Assembly: GCA_003254925.1 (NCBI GenBank) | Contig: QANZ01056481.1 | Coordinates: 31,023-95,022 of the forward strand | From: Chamaecrista fasciculata | Lineage: Eukaryota; Streptophyta; Magnoliopsida; Fabales; Fabaceae | Length of the DNA stretch: 64,000 nt | Reading direction: 5' to 3' | In this document: positions 1-11,530 of the stretch, piece by piece | Layout of the letters: every line of letters begins with the position of its first letter | Numbering within the stretch: position 1 is the stretch's first letter | Translations under genes and position numbers: made by a program | Notes under the pieces: generated by a model | What the model was told of the DNA's origin: nothing | Database searches by the model: none | The model's input: only the letters and a program-made list of their open reading frames with translations

Positions 1-563
1 AAATAGGATCTATATGCAACATATTAAAACTTATCTATACCCAACCACAATATATACAAAGAGTGGTACTTCCTCTTTCTCGTCAGCCCAACGAGACTTC
101 CTCTTCCTCGTTCCGCTTCCCGATTCGCCGTCGTCGCCGCTTTGGTCGTTCGACTCTGGTTGAGGATCCCATCGACTTCGTCGGCGCCTTCTGCTTGAAG
201 TCTCTTTTTCCCCACCAAATTGGTCCCTGTCAGTACCACTCTGTATATTTTGTGGTTGGGTATAGATAAGTTTTAATATGTTGCATATAGATCCTATTTC
301 AGTCCACTTCATCTTATTTTGCCACATCATGATCCTAGTTACTATGTCACGTCATACTTAACGGCTAAATATGGATGAAATTCACCAAGGGACTAATGGT
401 GGAATCTTTTGAGAAGTTATGAGACCAAAATTGCAACAAAAAAAGTTATGGGACCAAAATGAAACCTTTGTCATAGTTATGGGACCAAAATTGCAACAAA
501 AAAAGTTATGGGACCAAAATGAAACCTTTGTCATAGTTATGGGACCAAAAGTGCACTTAAGCC
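1..563. mobile_element. Foldback TIR element (MULE-like), left part cut by window edge
   Basis: Positions 1-70 and 232-299 are near-perfect inverted copies (one 2-base indel and a few mismatches) around a GC-richer loop of about 160 bases. The right flank ends at 563 in a terminus reading GGACCAAAAGTGCACTTAAGCC inverted, the same terminus as the complete element at 60554-60908. Two copies of a 60-base unit lie at about 414-473 and 474-533. I infer that 71-231 is the centre of a long palindrome and that the missing left arm lies before base 1. Short ORFs in the loop read equally well on both strands and are not credible genes. Confidence 0.65.
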
Positions 564-599
564 ATTAAGATATTCAAGATTTTAGGGATTCACTAATTG

Positions 600-1141
600 G
601 ATTATGGTTCCCTAAATCTTAGGAATGAGAAAATTATAAATAGCTACATACATAGGCAAAGGCGCCTAATATATACAACAACACAAGAAAGCTAGCAATT
701 TTTGAGAGTCAAAAATCGCCAACCCTAGTTTAGTGAGAGAAAGTCGATTTTCTTCTTAGAGAGAGAAAGTTCGACCTACATCATATAATTCTAGGATCTT
801 CGTGTGGGGATTGCGCCAATCAATCTTGAGGATCAAGAACCGTTTTTTATCATTCAAGAACCGTAGATAAAGTTCCCGTATTCACTTTGGAAGAAGTGAA
901 GTAGGCTAGCACCTAGGCATCTGCCAAACTGCTCGTGTGGATCACCGGTAGAGTAAGGACACTCGGAGTAGACTTCTCAAAATTCGCGAACACAACAAGT
1001 CACCGATTGAAATATAGGTAAACATCTTTACTTTTCTGGTATAAATATAATTAGTGGATCCTGGAAGGAATCACAGAGTTAGCATATTTAAAGTTTTTTT
1101 TTTAATTTTTTCGCTGCGCTCGCTCTGTGATTTCCCAACAG
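600..1141 (+). mobile_element. Probable LTR remnant of a Ty3/Gypsy-like element
   Basis: The stretch just before the gag-pol remnant looks like the 3' part of an LTR. It is non-coding and ends in TTTCCCAACA, a typical plant LTR 3' terminus. The last 70 bases form a potential hairpin: GGAATCACAGAG near 1068 pairs with CTCTGTGATTTCC near 1124. No matching TGTTGGG start is visible upstream, so the 5' limit is undefined and probably cut by the foldback element. No primer-binding site follows; coding sequence starts almost at once, implying an internal deletion. Confidence 0.5.
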
Positions 1142-2281
1142 TTTCCATGCTCTGGTAAACAACGTAAGTACCCCTAGCAGTTCTAAGGCAGTTCATGCCA
1201 TTACTACTAGGGAAACCGAGCCCATAGGAACACCTACTCAAGACACTTTAGTGCAAACTCTAGAGAAACCAAAGCCTGAGGAAATACTTATAGAGATCAC
1301 AGGAGAAGGGCATGAAAGCTTTAGAGCCATAATAGAAAAACATCCTAGGTGTGCCCAATTCTTCTTTGGTTTCAACTATAAGAAAGATACGGTAGAAACT
1401 CCTGCCATAAACCAATTGGAAACTAAGGTAGAAGACCTACCATTTCCAAGCTCCCACATAATGACTAAGGAACAACTAGAGGAAAAGAATGATAAAGAGA
1501 TAGATGACCTAATTGGAAAATTAGAAGTGAACACCCCTTATTAGAATTGGTTAGGAAAGTCCCTAGGTATACCAAGGTACTTAAAAACTTAGTTGCAAAA
1601 AAGAAAACATCCCAAAAGAAACTTCAACAAAGCCCTACCATTTCAGCAATTTTAGAGCCTAAGTTACCTACAAAGCGCAAGGACCCTGGTTCATTTACCA
1701 TTGCTTGTATGATAGGGAGAGCTATAGTAAATGGAGCATTGTTGGACCTAGGAGCAACAATCAACGTTATGCCCAAGTTAGTCTATGATTCCTTGAATAT
1801 GGAAGGACTAAAGGACACAGGGTTGATTCTGCAGTTAGCCAACAAAAGTAGTAGACGCCCCTTAGGGATAGTAGAAGATGTCCTAGTTAAGGTGAAATAT
1901 TTAATCTTTCCCGCTGACTTTTATGTCCTGGACACCGGTAGTGAGAAAGCTACCGATTACACTATAATTTTAGGTAGACCTTTCCTACGGATTGCTAATG
2001 TCAACATAAGCATGAAGGATGGAAAGATCACTATGGAAGATGGACATGAAAAGATCACCCTTACGATGTACAATACGGAGCAATCCGATGAAGTCTCTGT
2101 GTTGGGAACGCAAAGCATTTGTACATCTAGTAGAGATCTAGGAAGCACATCTAAAAACCAATGTAAGGAGGAGGACCTCGAACTTAAAAATCTCTTATAC
2201 TTAGTACGTCCTGATCCTACCCCGCATATACCAGAAATAGATCTCGAAGATTTGAACCTTAGTTCACTCTTCGAAGAATAG
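1142..2281 (+). pseudogene. Ty3/Gypsy-like gag-pol remnant with retropepsin domain
   Basis: This is a broken retrotransposon polyprotein. The first part, 1142-1544, resembles the end of gag (ITTRETEP-type linker, then an acidic/lysine-rich stretch) and stops at a TAG at 1542. The reading continues in another frame from about 1547 to the stop at 2281 (VPRYTKVLKNL onwards), so a frameshift separates the halves. The second part carries a retropepsin-like aspartic protease: KDPGSFTIACMIG, then LLDLGATINVMP (the D-[ST]-G active site is DLG here, as in many plant Ty3/Gypsy proteases) and IILGRPFL at the end of the domain. No reverse transcriptase, RNase H or integrase follows, so the copy is internally deleted and non-autonomous. 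Chromovirus and Athila/Tat relatives share this layout; I did not settle the lineage. Confidence 0.85.
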
Positions 2282-5090
2282 GAGGAAGACCTCTGACCGA
2301 ACACTTTGTCATAAGGTGTCAGGCAGTCAAATTTAATTATACTCGAGCCTTGCAAGTATAACTATATTTATTAAAATATAGTATAGATGCTAACCCAAGG
2401 TCGGATCTTTCGCGGAACTCAATGTGATGAGGCTATGAGAATTCTGATGAAGGTTTTAACTTCTGTTCTTGAGGGTTGTCACAATTTAATAATAAGATAA
2501 TAAGAGAGTCAAAATAATACTTGAGAGAAAACCCTAGAGATAGACTATCATAGTTCGTTCATCATGGAGAATAGATAATTGATATGCATTTACTTAACCA
2601 AGTTAGATTATGTATTTAAACTTTAAACACAATCAATCAAACAATGGAGAGAGAACATAAGATTAGGATAGATCACTCATCCTAACTAGGTTATGAGCAA
2701 TTTGTCAAAGCTCTTCGGGGCAATCTATATTATTGCCACATCGGAACAATAAACAAATATATGTATCAATAATAATCCTACTTATATCATAAGATGGATA
2801 GAACACTCTTTAAGAAAACCCTAAAGAGCAACTTTATTAATCGAGAAAGAGAAACTCCAGGAATGTCAATATAATTTGAACAATCTATAAATTTTTTTTT
2901 TTCTTGTCTTTCTCAATTAATATAAAATTATAATGAAAAAATGTGTTATATTAACATTTTCAATTTATTAAAAGCATATATAAATATAATCATATATATA
3001 TATAAATAAAAGCATATATATGTATATATATTAACATTTTCAATTTATTAATTATATATTCAAACCATTAATCCAACCAAATAATTTGATATCCTTTTAA
3101 CTATATCAAACTGCTTTTTAATTAATTTAATTTATTTAAATATTAATTTAGGTCCATTTTAAACACTACTATATAAGGGAAATGTAGTGTAAGTTAACTG
3201 TGTAAGGGAGAACAATAACAATAAATCAATAATCCCATAAATCTTAAGAGTTACATGCATTTAGATTTCTCTCAACTTTTAAAGAAAACGACGATTTTAT
3301 TTTTATCTTTTTAAGAAAAATATATAAGAAATAAGTTCTATATATATAAGTGGATCTTAGTGTTTGTCTTTCTTTTCTTTTTGTTTTTTCCACTATGTAT
3401 GGTAGTGCCATAATAACTTTTATAGTAAAAATATCAAGATTTTTTTCCATATAAATTTAGTCATTTTTTAAGACTGGCTAAGAATAAAGCCAAAAAATGC
3501 TTTGGTGTGCGTCCCTTTAATTTGAACTTTAAAATTAAATGAGTCAAAACTGGCGTTACCGACCACTAGTGCGAAGTTTGTATTGTAATTTGAGAATGTT
3601 ATGGACTTGTGGGGATGAAAAAACAAAAGAAAATAAAAAAAAGTTGACAACAATGTGAAAGTTCACACAATATGATTGGATGATAGAGCAAAGGTAAGTT
3701 GATTCAAGGCGAGACCGTAAGCAAAGTTGATACTAATTGAGTTTCTAAATCATGATATCTTAAATTTGAATCCGACAATATGTATGAAAAAAAATATTAA
3801 TAGAGATAGTAAAACACATTTACGATAATCTATATACTTGAAAAAAATAGTTTTTAATTGTGGGGTAAAGAATACTAGTATATATAAATGCATGTTTGTT
3901 AATCTCAACCCGAAGGTTTTTGATATATGTGTTCTCTTTGTCTGGGCGTGACATACTTTTCAGTTGATTTTCTCCACCAACCAATCAAATGTGATATATA
4001 TAGTGGACTCATTAGTTATATTTATACCCTCGATCACTACAATCACATTCTAATATACATTTACTTTATCTGCTCCTTCTGCATTGCATGTGCTTCTTCT
4101 TCAATTCTTTCATTCGCATTTTCACATATCTTTTATCTATGTCTTCTTATTTTCACTGAAAAATATGTCTTCCCCCCATTTTTCCTCTTTATTTAAAAAA
4201 TAAAATAAAATAAGTATCATATTCATATATGACCATTTGGCAGTGGCCCAGAATCTTACGTGATAGCGAAAAAAAAAAGGAATTTGATTTCATTTCTCTT
4301 AAGGATATGCATGATCTTTAATTATATATCATATAGAAACTTTACAGGATTCTCTTATCCCATCAACTTCACTGAGGTAAAAATAAAGAATATGAAAGCT
4401 TTAAGGATAAGGAAAATGTGTATGATTGGCTAAATAGCAACCATCTTTATATATATTTGCATGGAGTGTGCAATTCTAAAATCACTGTGTATAGCTTGAT
4501 CTTTAAGACTATAATATAATCATGTATTTTAAACAACGCACAATATGATGCCCCTCATCATAATTTATGATGTGAACAATATTATAATTCTGGTTTGGAG
4601 TGTGATTGAGTTCTTATGAGCATATGAAAAGATTCAAAAGATTGTTATTGTGTGGATATAAGAAATTGCGTTGTTTTTTGTTTTTTTTTTTGGTAAGAAA
4701 GAAATGGCGTTGTTGATTCAACTCATCATAATGAATTTAAATAATTATACCTGCTGATACACAAAAAGCCAGAGAGGAAACAGTGTATGCATTCTCTAAA
4801 AGTATCTAACAAGTCCCTATAAAATATGCGTTACATTTCACAGAATGGAATCTACTTATACTCTATTTGGTATTAATTAAAGTAATTACAGTTTGAATAT
4901 TCTTTGTTTCTATGAAGTCAAATTTGAGTAGAGATATGAACTGAAGCACAGTGTGTCATGGGCTGGATCCAAGGCCACAAAAGAAAAAGAATCGTCCAAT
5001 TTGAGGCCTACTAAAACCTTCTCCTCTCTCGTAGTTTTGAAAAAGTGTTTGTAGCTATTACTATTTTTTCATCTTCCCAAAAAAACGTTT
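2282..5090. other. Intergenic, AT-rich, no gene seen
   Basis: After the retroelement the sequence is AT-rich non-coding DNA with short (TA)n tracts near 2990-3030. About 2282-2800 may still be retroelement leader or LTR material, but no boundary could be fixed. The ORFs here are short, of biased composition and match no family I know. A micro-insertion with direct repeats lies at 4662-4714 and is listed separately. Confidence 0.5.
4662..4714 (-). mobile_element. Micro-retroposon: oligo(T) insert between 14-bp direct repeats
   Basis: GAAATTGCGTTGTT (4662-4675) and GAAATGGCGTTGTT (4701-4714) flank a 25-base insert that starts with T-rich sequence and ends GGTAAGAAA. Read on the minus strand it is a few bases followed by an A-rich tail, as expected of an extremely truncated target-primed retroposon. 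Confidence 0.55.
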
Positions 5091-5105
5091 TTTTTTTTTC
5101 ATCAT

Positions 5106-5870
5106 TCCACTCGAGTATGGTAACAATTTCAAGCCATTACCCACCAACCCAACCACAAAATTAACCAACCCAACCTAACCCATTTAGATAAAGGGTCAAG
5201 ATGGGTTGGGTCCAAATTAACCCATTAAAATTTGGGTTGGGTTGGGTAAAACCCATGGGTTACTCAACCCAACCCAAATTTGTATCAAAATTATGTAGTT
5301 TCATGATAGGGGTGAATATGCAATTTCATAAATTTTTGCAAAAATTACAAAATTTACAAAAACGTCCCTAAACCATAATATTTGAGGACTAAAATGAAAA
5401 TTATAAAAAAAAATTTGGACCAAAGTTGTAATTTTGAAAAAATTGGAAAAAGGATAAAATTACAGATTAGTCCTAAATTTGGAAAAAAATGCATTTTAAT
5501 CCCACCAAACTGTGAGTCCAGTTGAAAGGAGATGAATTTTGCAAATTTTTGCAAAACTTACATAATCCCCCTAAATATTTTTAAAATTTACAAAAGAAGT
5601 CCTTAAATCATGATATTTGAGGACTAAAATGAAATTTTTTAAAAATAATTGGGGTCAAAATGTAATTTTTAAAAATATGAAAAAGGTGGAAATTTGAATA
5701 ATTTAAAAATTATTTTGATTAATTAGTTTATAAATTAAATAATATAAATAATTTAAGATGGGTTCATGGTTGGGTTGGATTAACCCTTAATTTTATGGGT
5801 CATGACCCATCCATGATCCATTTATGACCCAACCCAAAACCAACTCAACCCAACTATTTGCCACCCTGCA
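5106..5870. repeat. AACCCAACCC-rich dispersed repeat
   Basis: Dense AACCCAACCC / GGGTTGGGTT motifs lie at 5140-5275 and again, mainly in the opposite sense, at 5755-5860. Between them two diverged copies of a roughly 250-base unit follow each other (about 5310-5540 and 5530-5700, sharing ATATTTGAGGACTAAAATGAAA). This arrangement fits a non-autonomous DNA transposon, but I could not find clean terminal inverted repeats or a target duplication. Confidence 0.45.
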
Positions 5871-5932
5871 AAGTTTAAATGTAGGAAACTGTCAAGAGGT
5901 TGATGTGTAAGAGGATTACGTTATTCATCATT

Positions 5933-5980
5933 ATCTAAAATGAAGTATTTTTTTTTTATCGACATCTAAAATGAATTATT
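5933..5980 (-). mobile_element. Micro-retroposon: 14-nt insert between 17-bp direct repeats
   Basis: ATCTAAAATGAAGTATT (5933-5949) and ATCTAAAATGAATTATT (5964-5980) differ at one base and flank TTTTTTTTATCGAC. On the minus strand this is GTCGAT plus an A tail. Confidence 0.6.
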
Positions 5981-6739
5981 GAGCTACTCAAATGTGTCAA
6001 AATATTGTAGAAAATACAGCAAGATACCCATTGAAAATTTGACAAGGAGAGTTACAGGAGGATAGTTTTTTTCATATTTCTCAAGCCTATCCATCACTGA
6101 ATTGCATCTATTCAGTTACGTACAAAGATTATGAAAGTGAAGTCTTCAACTAATAAAACAAAAAGTGATTTTTGAGCATATATATATATATTCAAAACTT
6201 GAAAATTTCTTGATGGTCGTGTAAAGGAGTTAAAATTCTTCTTTTGAAGTAAAATAGTGTTTTCTGCATCATTTTTAACATATTCTTCTAAGTGTTATTT
6301 TGCTATGTAGGTATAAGTAACTGACTTTACTTGTTTTACTGAGTGACTCATTTTAATCTCATTTGCTTACAACCTCAATTAGATAGAAAAATTCATCAAA
6401 AGTAATATATAATTCTAAACTTGTTATATTCAAATTTGAAACGATAAAAAGATGAGTACAACAAGTAGTTTGAGACCAAAATGAAACTAAGTGATGACAA
6501 TATTAAGATTAATATGAAACTTTTGAAATGTTTAAGACCTAAATGAGCTTAAGGACATACATTTAGGACTAATTTAAACATTTAAGCTATAGTTAATGAA
6601 TAAACTTTAAAGTTGAGAGACCCAACAAACTTAACATTTTCTCCGTTTATCTGATATTATTTTATTAATTAAACGATATATATAGTGATATACATCTAGT
6701 CCAGCTAACCGTTGCGCAAGAGAGAGAAGAGCTGCAGGC

Positions 6740-6884
6740 TGCATGAATATATAAATGTCGCAATAAGAGGACGACCACGTGTGAAGCACTGAGCATCCGA
6801 CACACAGGTGTCCCATTTGAGTGACGAAGATGATCCTGTGTTTTGGCGCATATAAGGAATAAGGCTCCACTTTTCATACATGCA
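6740..6884 (+). promoter_or_regulatory. Seed-type promoter of the TIP3 gene (RY, G-box/ABRE, TATA)
   Basis: Upstream of the aquaporin start codon lie an RY core TGCATG (6740-6745), a G-box/ABRE CACGTG (6776-6781) and a TATA motif (TATAAGG from 6851), followed by a second RY core CATGCA (6879-6884) close to the expected transcription start. RY elements bind B3 factors (ABI3/FUS3/LEC2) and G-box ABREs bind bZIPs; together they are the classic signature of seed-maturation genes, which fits TIP3. Site identity is seen directly; function is inferred. Confidence 0.6.
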
Positions 6885-6944
6885 AATTCAAGGATCATAT
6901 ATCATATAACAATAACAATTTTCCTATCTCTGTGTTTCTCGATC

Positions 6945-8639
6945 ATGTCGACTCGCAGATATGCATTTGGGAGAGTGGACGAAGCAACGCACCCAGACTC
7001 CATGAGGGCCACCGTAGCAGAATTCGTGTCCACCTTCATCTTTGTGTTTGCCGGAGAAGGCTCGGTTCTTGCTCTCGGTATAGTAGTATTAGTATTAGTA
7101 TATATGTGTCCCACATCGAAAAGTTTTCAAAATTTAATTGAGTACATATACACTGCAGACAAGATCTATAGAGATGCAGGATCGTCGGCTGGGGAGCTAT
7201 TGGCAATAGCAATAGCGCATGCGTTTGCATTATTTGCGGCGATATCGGCCAGCATGCATGTCTCCGGAGGCCACGTCAACCCCGCCGTCACCTTTGGTGC
7301 TCTAATCGGCGGCAGGATCTCCGTCCTACGTGCCGTTTACTATTGGCTCGCTCAACTCCTCGGTGCCATTCTCTCCGCTCTCTTGCTCAGACTCGTCACT
7401 AATAACATGGTACCTCCCACTTTTTTCAACTAATTCTATTAATTCATCTTTTTTTAAAAAAAATTGAGTGAATTTATTTTTCTAAATTATTCTCTTAACC
7501 CTTGATTTTATTTTCAAAAACTTTTAATCTCATAACTTTGCTCAAATCTCAATTTGATCTTATAATGTATTTTTTTTTTTAATTTTGATCTTATATTTTT
7601 TACTCAAATTATAGATTTAGTCTTGTGTTCTATCGGATTATAGAATTAGTCTCATATTTTAAATCAAGGGCAGAATTAATTTCATATATTTGAATCAGGT
7701 GAAACTTATGATGGAAATTTTTACAAAGATATGAGATTAATTCTACAACTTGACTAAAAGATATGAAACAAAAATGATGTTGTACTAAATGTAAAATATT
7801 TTGTAAAGATTGAAACCAAAAGTGTAATAAAAAAAAGGTCAAAATGTAAATATGGTTTTATATTTTTAGGTCAATTTTCAATTTGGTCCCATATTTTTTT
7901 TTGTTGGGAATTTGGTCTTATATTTTTTAGTCAATTGCATAATTGATCTTATATTTTTAAGTCAAGTGTAGAAGTGGTCTCATGACCAATTAACTTTGAT
8001 ATTTTTACAAAGATATGTCATCAATCCTATAACTTGACGAAAGGATATAGGAACACAGAGGATATGAGACTAAATTGAGACTTTTCTTAAAAATATAACA
8101 CTAAAAGTCTAACAAAAAAAGATATAGGACTAAATTGAGAAGTCAACGAAAGATAAGGGACTAAATTTGTACTTTAACTTAAAAAATATAAGATGAAATG
8201 AAATTAAAACATGAATTTTGAGAATTATGATATTTATTAGTGTATGTAAGTGCAGAGACCAGCAGCGTTCAACGTGTCACTAGGAGTGGGAGTAATGCAC
8301 GCTTTAATATTAGAGATAGTGATGACATTCGGACTCATGTACACTGTTTACGGTACCGCCATTGATCCCAAGAGAGGCACTAACGGAGCACTTGCTCCTT
8401 TAGCCATTGGGCTTATCGTTGGCGCCAACATCTTAGTTGGTGGGCCTTTTGATGGGGCCTGCATGAACCCTGCTCGGGCTTTTGGGCCTGCTCTTGTGGG
8501 CTGGAGATTTCACTATCATTGGATCTACTGGTTGGGCCCACTCATTGGGGCTGGGCTTGCTGCTCTAGTTTATGAGTACATTGTCATCCCAACTGACCCA
8601 CCTCATCCTCATCAGCCTTTGGCTCCTGAAGACTACTAG
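6945..8639 (+). CDS. TIP3: Tonoplast intrinsic protein, TIP3 (alpha-TIP) type aquaporin
   Basis: Three exons, 6945-7077, 7159-7409 and 8256-8639, join in frame (GT-AG introns of 81 and 846 bases) into a 255-residue protein, normal length for a TIP. It is a six-helix channel of the protein-storage-vacuole/tonoplast membrane that passes water and small solutes. Both pore motifs are intact: HVNPAV (N85-P86-A87) and MNPARAF (N199-P200-A201). The selectivity filter appears to be H65, I149, A196 and R202, the H-I-A-R set typical of TIP3. The N-terminus ([15 protein letters not shown]) and the [15 protein letters not shown] C-tail also match alpha-TIPs of seeds. The start is the ATG at 6945, in a conserved context; the longer upstream in-frame ATG at 6843 overlaps the TATA region and is unlikely. 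Intron 2 is unusually long and filled with repeated 'GGTCTTATATTTTT'-like tracts, probably an old TE. Confidence 0.93.
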
Positions 8640-9873
8640 GCACTACCAACTTCATCATTATGTTAATTTTATAGCTTCATTTGGTGTTTGTGGGTGTTTT
8701 GGGATCTCAAATCTACCTTTTTCTGTCCAGTGTGTACCTGTTATATATCCTTTAATTTGTCTACCTTATGAATATTAAATAAAATGTGAGCTTTTTTTAT
8801 TGTTCACTCATAAGTTCACTCAATTGAGAGAGATTAATTACTGAACGAAAACATAATTGAAGTATAAGAATTGGGTTATTTATTAGTTAAAATTAATTGG
8901 GTAAGTCCTAAACACTCTGCCGTAAATATTTGACAAAATAGTCACTACATAATTAATCCATAGGAGGAAAAAAAGTGTCAAGTAACACTATGCTTCTAAT
9001 TCAGGCCGAAAAAAAAACTTATGTTTCTAAATACAAGGGTTATTGGATAAATATAATTTATGTTATTTTAGTCATATGGTGTTATTAGGGTTCATTAATT
9101 ATTTTGTTCAATGTAAGGACGCCCAAAGACAAATGTTATGAAAACCTGCCACATTCCATGTACTACTTCTACCTTCTAAATTGCCGTATGTTCGATAGAC
9201 CATATTCAGAATTTAGGATGGTAAACAACCTATACAATGTAAATAACGTTAAGGAAAAGATTACATTTTTATTTTTGATCCTTTACATATTTTTTCTTAT
9301 GTGATCTCTCATATATTATTTTTAAAAAAAAAATTATATGAAATCTTATAATTTCATATGCAACATTTATGCTTTGTACTTTGCATCTTAATTAGTTCCA
9401 GTATAATCATGGCTAAAACATATGTGGCTTACTAGAACAGAGTGTCGTAGAATGTTATGTCCTCATCAATTGTCAACTATAAAACAATAATAAAACAACC
9501 CAAAAATGTCTATTCTACAATTGCAATTATAGTCTTTTTTTTTTTTGCAACTATAATCTCTTTTTCTATGGGACAAATTATAATACACAAGTTTTTTGAA
9601 AGAGAGAGTCAGAGAGATGTTATATACATCTGATACATTGATTCAAGCTTCATCAAATTTCAACCAAACTCCAAAACCAAACAAAACAAGCAATTAATTA
9701 ATGCATGGTGAAACAAAACAAAACAATCAAGAGAGATTCAACACAAGATGGATGGAGATGGAGTAGAATTAATTAATCAATATCACTATGCCCTATAGAG
9801 CTTTTGATTTGTTGTGGGAATGGTGGAGTATGATACAAGTAATAATTTTTTCTTGGATGATTGATTTCAAGTT
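8640..9873. other. Intergenic between TIP3 and the Ole e 1-like gene
   Basis: The two genes converge here. The sequence holds the 3' untranslated parts of both and otherwise AT-rich DNA. Two micro-insertions with direct repeats are present (about 8987-9030 and 9523-9558). No other gene is visible. Confidence 0.6.
8987..9030 (+). mobile_element. Micro-retroposon with imperfect direct repeats
   Basis: ACTATGCTTCTAA (8987-8999) and ACTTATGTTTCTAA (9017-9030) flank TTCAGGCCG followed by an A run. The repeats differ by one substitution and one indel, so this is one of the older or weaker examples. Confidence 0.45.
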
Positions 9874-10551
9874 TCACTTCTTGCCACCACACAAGGTGGT
9901 ATCTCTCTTGTATGGTCTGAAATTCAAAGCATTGAGGCTGTAAATGCAGAGATTGGCACTTCTTGCTTTGATTGCAATCTCATCAGAAGTAGTTTTGTAT
10001 CCAGGAACATTGCATGCTGAGGATGAACTTCCCACAAGGCTTGCTTGGCATGATGACACCAATTCTGAATCCTCTGCACATCTCACTCCATCCACTGATG
10101 GAATCTCCAACTTGTACATTCCATACTTGTTCGTCGTTCTGTTCACTGACACTGATATTTGCTCCTCGGTTTTTGCCGACATCGCCTTGAAAACGCAGTC
10201 TATTCTCACTTCCACGCCTGCAACAAGTAGTTGGTTGAAGTGGTAATTATATTTCTAATTATCATAGAAAAGGTCTCAGATTTGAGTCTCATTGGAAAAG
10301 TTTTATCTTCATTGTGAAATCTCCCCATTTGAATAACGATTAGTCCTTACTTAGATTGTGATCACAGAAAAAAGAAGACTATATTGTTAGACAAGGAAGA
10401 AGACTATATTGTTAGACAAGGTGTGACAGCAATTGCAATTATAATCAAATCATAATGCTTAAGTGTCTGCTCTAACAGATATAATTATTTTACATAGTGG
10501 TAAGCCAGTGATCCAATATAAACTAGACATGAAATGAAACAAACCCATGTT

Positions 10552-10587
<36 letters not shown>

Positions 10588-10868
10588 CACTTGGATTTCT
10601 GTTTGAGTGAGTGAGAATTGAAAATTGAGAAATATAAATAGGGAATTGAGTTACCTGGCAAGAAGTAGCTATGTCTGGAGAAGGTGTTATTGGAGCAGAT
10701 ATCACAATAAACAAATCCCATCACAGTTATTTGGGGATTGGGAGACATGAGCTTCTTCCCAGGAATCTTGGATTTTGCTTTTGCTTTTGCAGCCTCAACT
10801 TGTAAAAACTGTGTAATAAACAAAGGCAATAGAAGAAAGAGCATAATGATGATGGGTTTCATCATCAT
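9874..10868 (-). CDS. Pollen Ole e 1-like secreted protein
   Basis: Two exons, 10868-10655 and 10217-9874, join through a GT-AG intron (phase 1) into a 185-residue protein. Residues 1-26 form a strong signal peptide (MMMKPIII, hydrophobic core, VEA), so the product enters the secretory pathway and probably the cell wall or apoplast. A short basic linker (KAKAKSKIPGKK) precedes the Ole e 1 domain, which opens with the family signature GFVYCDICSNN and runs to the end with the conserved cysteines (DCVFK, VRCAED, SSCQASL, SACNVPG, NLCIYSLNAL, LCGGKK). Members are structural or signalling glycoproteins of pollen and elongating organs; the exact role is unknown. NNTF and NRTT are N-glycosylation sequons. 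The start at 10868 was preferred to the in-frame ATG at 11072 because it places the signal peptide at the N-terminus. The intron carries a (TA)n microsatellite at about 10555-10588. Confidence 0.92.
10555..10588. repeat. (TA)n microsatellite
   Basis: About 34 bases of alternating TA, with one interruption, in the intron of the Ole e 1-like gene. Confidence 0.9.
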
Positions 10869-11480
10869 GGTATAATAGTAAAGCCTTAATTGGAGATGAA
10901 AAATAAACCAGATGAATGAACAAATGAATCTCTTGGTATGCTGAAGAGTAATTAAAAAAAAAGGCTTTGATTTCAGAGCATTAGGCCATAGAGACAAAGT
11001 AGAAGATGAGAAGATGGAATGATGATGACGAGGGGCAATTGGTAGTGGAGAGAAGCCAATTACTTGAAGCAAAAAGTTGGAAATAGGCTTATCTTTTTCA
11101 CAAGAAACAAAGACATGTGAATGTTGTTTGGCAAGACATGAAACTAATGAGTAGGAGAGAGAACAGATATAAAATATATATAGTAGGGAGATATATCTTT
11201 TCTGAGTTTAGAGCTTCCAAAAGAGCTAACAGTGAAGAGAAGAGAGAATGGTCGTTGTACTAGTGAGTAAGTAAGTGAGTGATGGAGTCCTATATATATA
11301 ACTCTATTTTGATGTCTCAAGTATGTGTTTTCTCAATTTAATCTCTCATAAATTTTCTTTTCATTTAGTCTCTTACAAATTGTTTTGGTATGTATGTGAG
11401 AGGAATGGATCAGCAGAAATACAGTATGACTAAAGTATATTAAATATGAGAAAAAGTAAGAAAAAGAAAATAGAAGAAAG

Positions 11481-11530
11481 AAAGATGAATATAAAAACAG
11501 TTCAAAAAAAAAAAAAGATGAATATAAAAA
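11481..11530 (+). mobile_element. Micro-retroposon: CAGTTC-A(n) between perfect 17-bp repeats
   Basis: AAAGATGAATATAAAAA occurs at 11481-11497 and again, without mismatch, at 11514-11530. Between them is only CAGTTC and an A run (16 nt). Confidence 0.65.

Noticed and set aside
31..330. Overlapping ORFs on both strands at the window start
   Set aside because: They lie in the loop and arms of the foldback element and have skewed R/S composition; no family match.
416..535. CRISPR-like repeats
   Set aside because: Just two copies of a 60-base unit inside a transposon; no spacers.
1957..2355. 132-residue minus-strand ORF
   Set aside because: Shadow of the retropepsin frame on the other strand.
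5106..5870. Telomere-like tract
   Set aside because: The AACCCAACCC motif is not the plant telomere repeat CCCTAAA and is dispersed, not tandem.
9944..10246. Plus-strand ORF over the Ole e 1-like gene
   Set aside because: Antisense shadow of exon 2; the minus strand has the family signature and splice sites.
11072..11514. In-frame upstream ATG at 11072 as start of the Ole e 1-like protein
   Set aside because: It would put about 68 unrelated residues before a perfect signal peptide; the ATG at 10868 is far more plausible.
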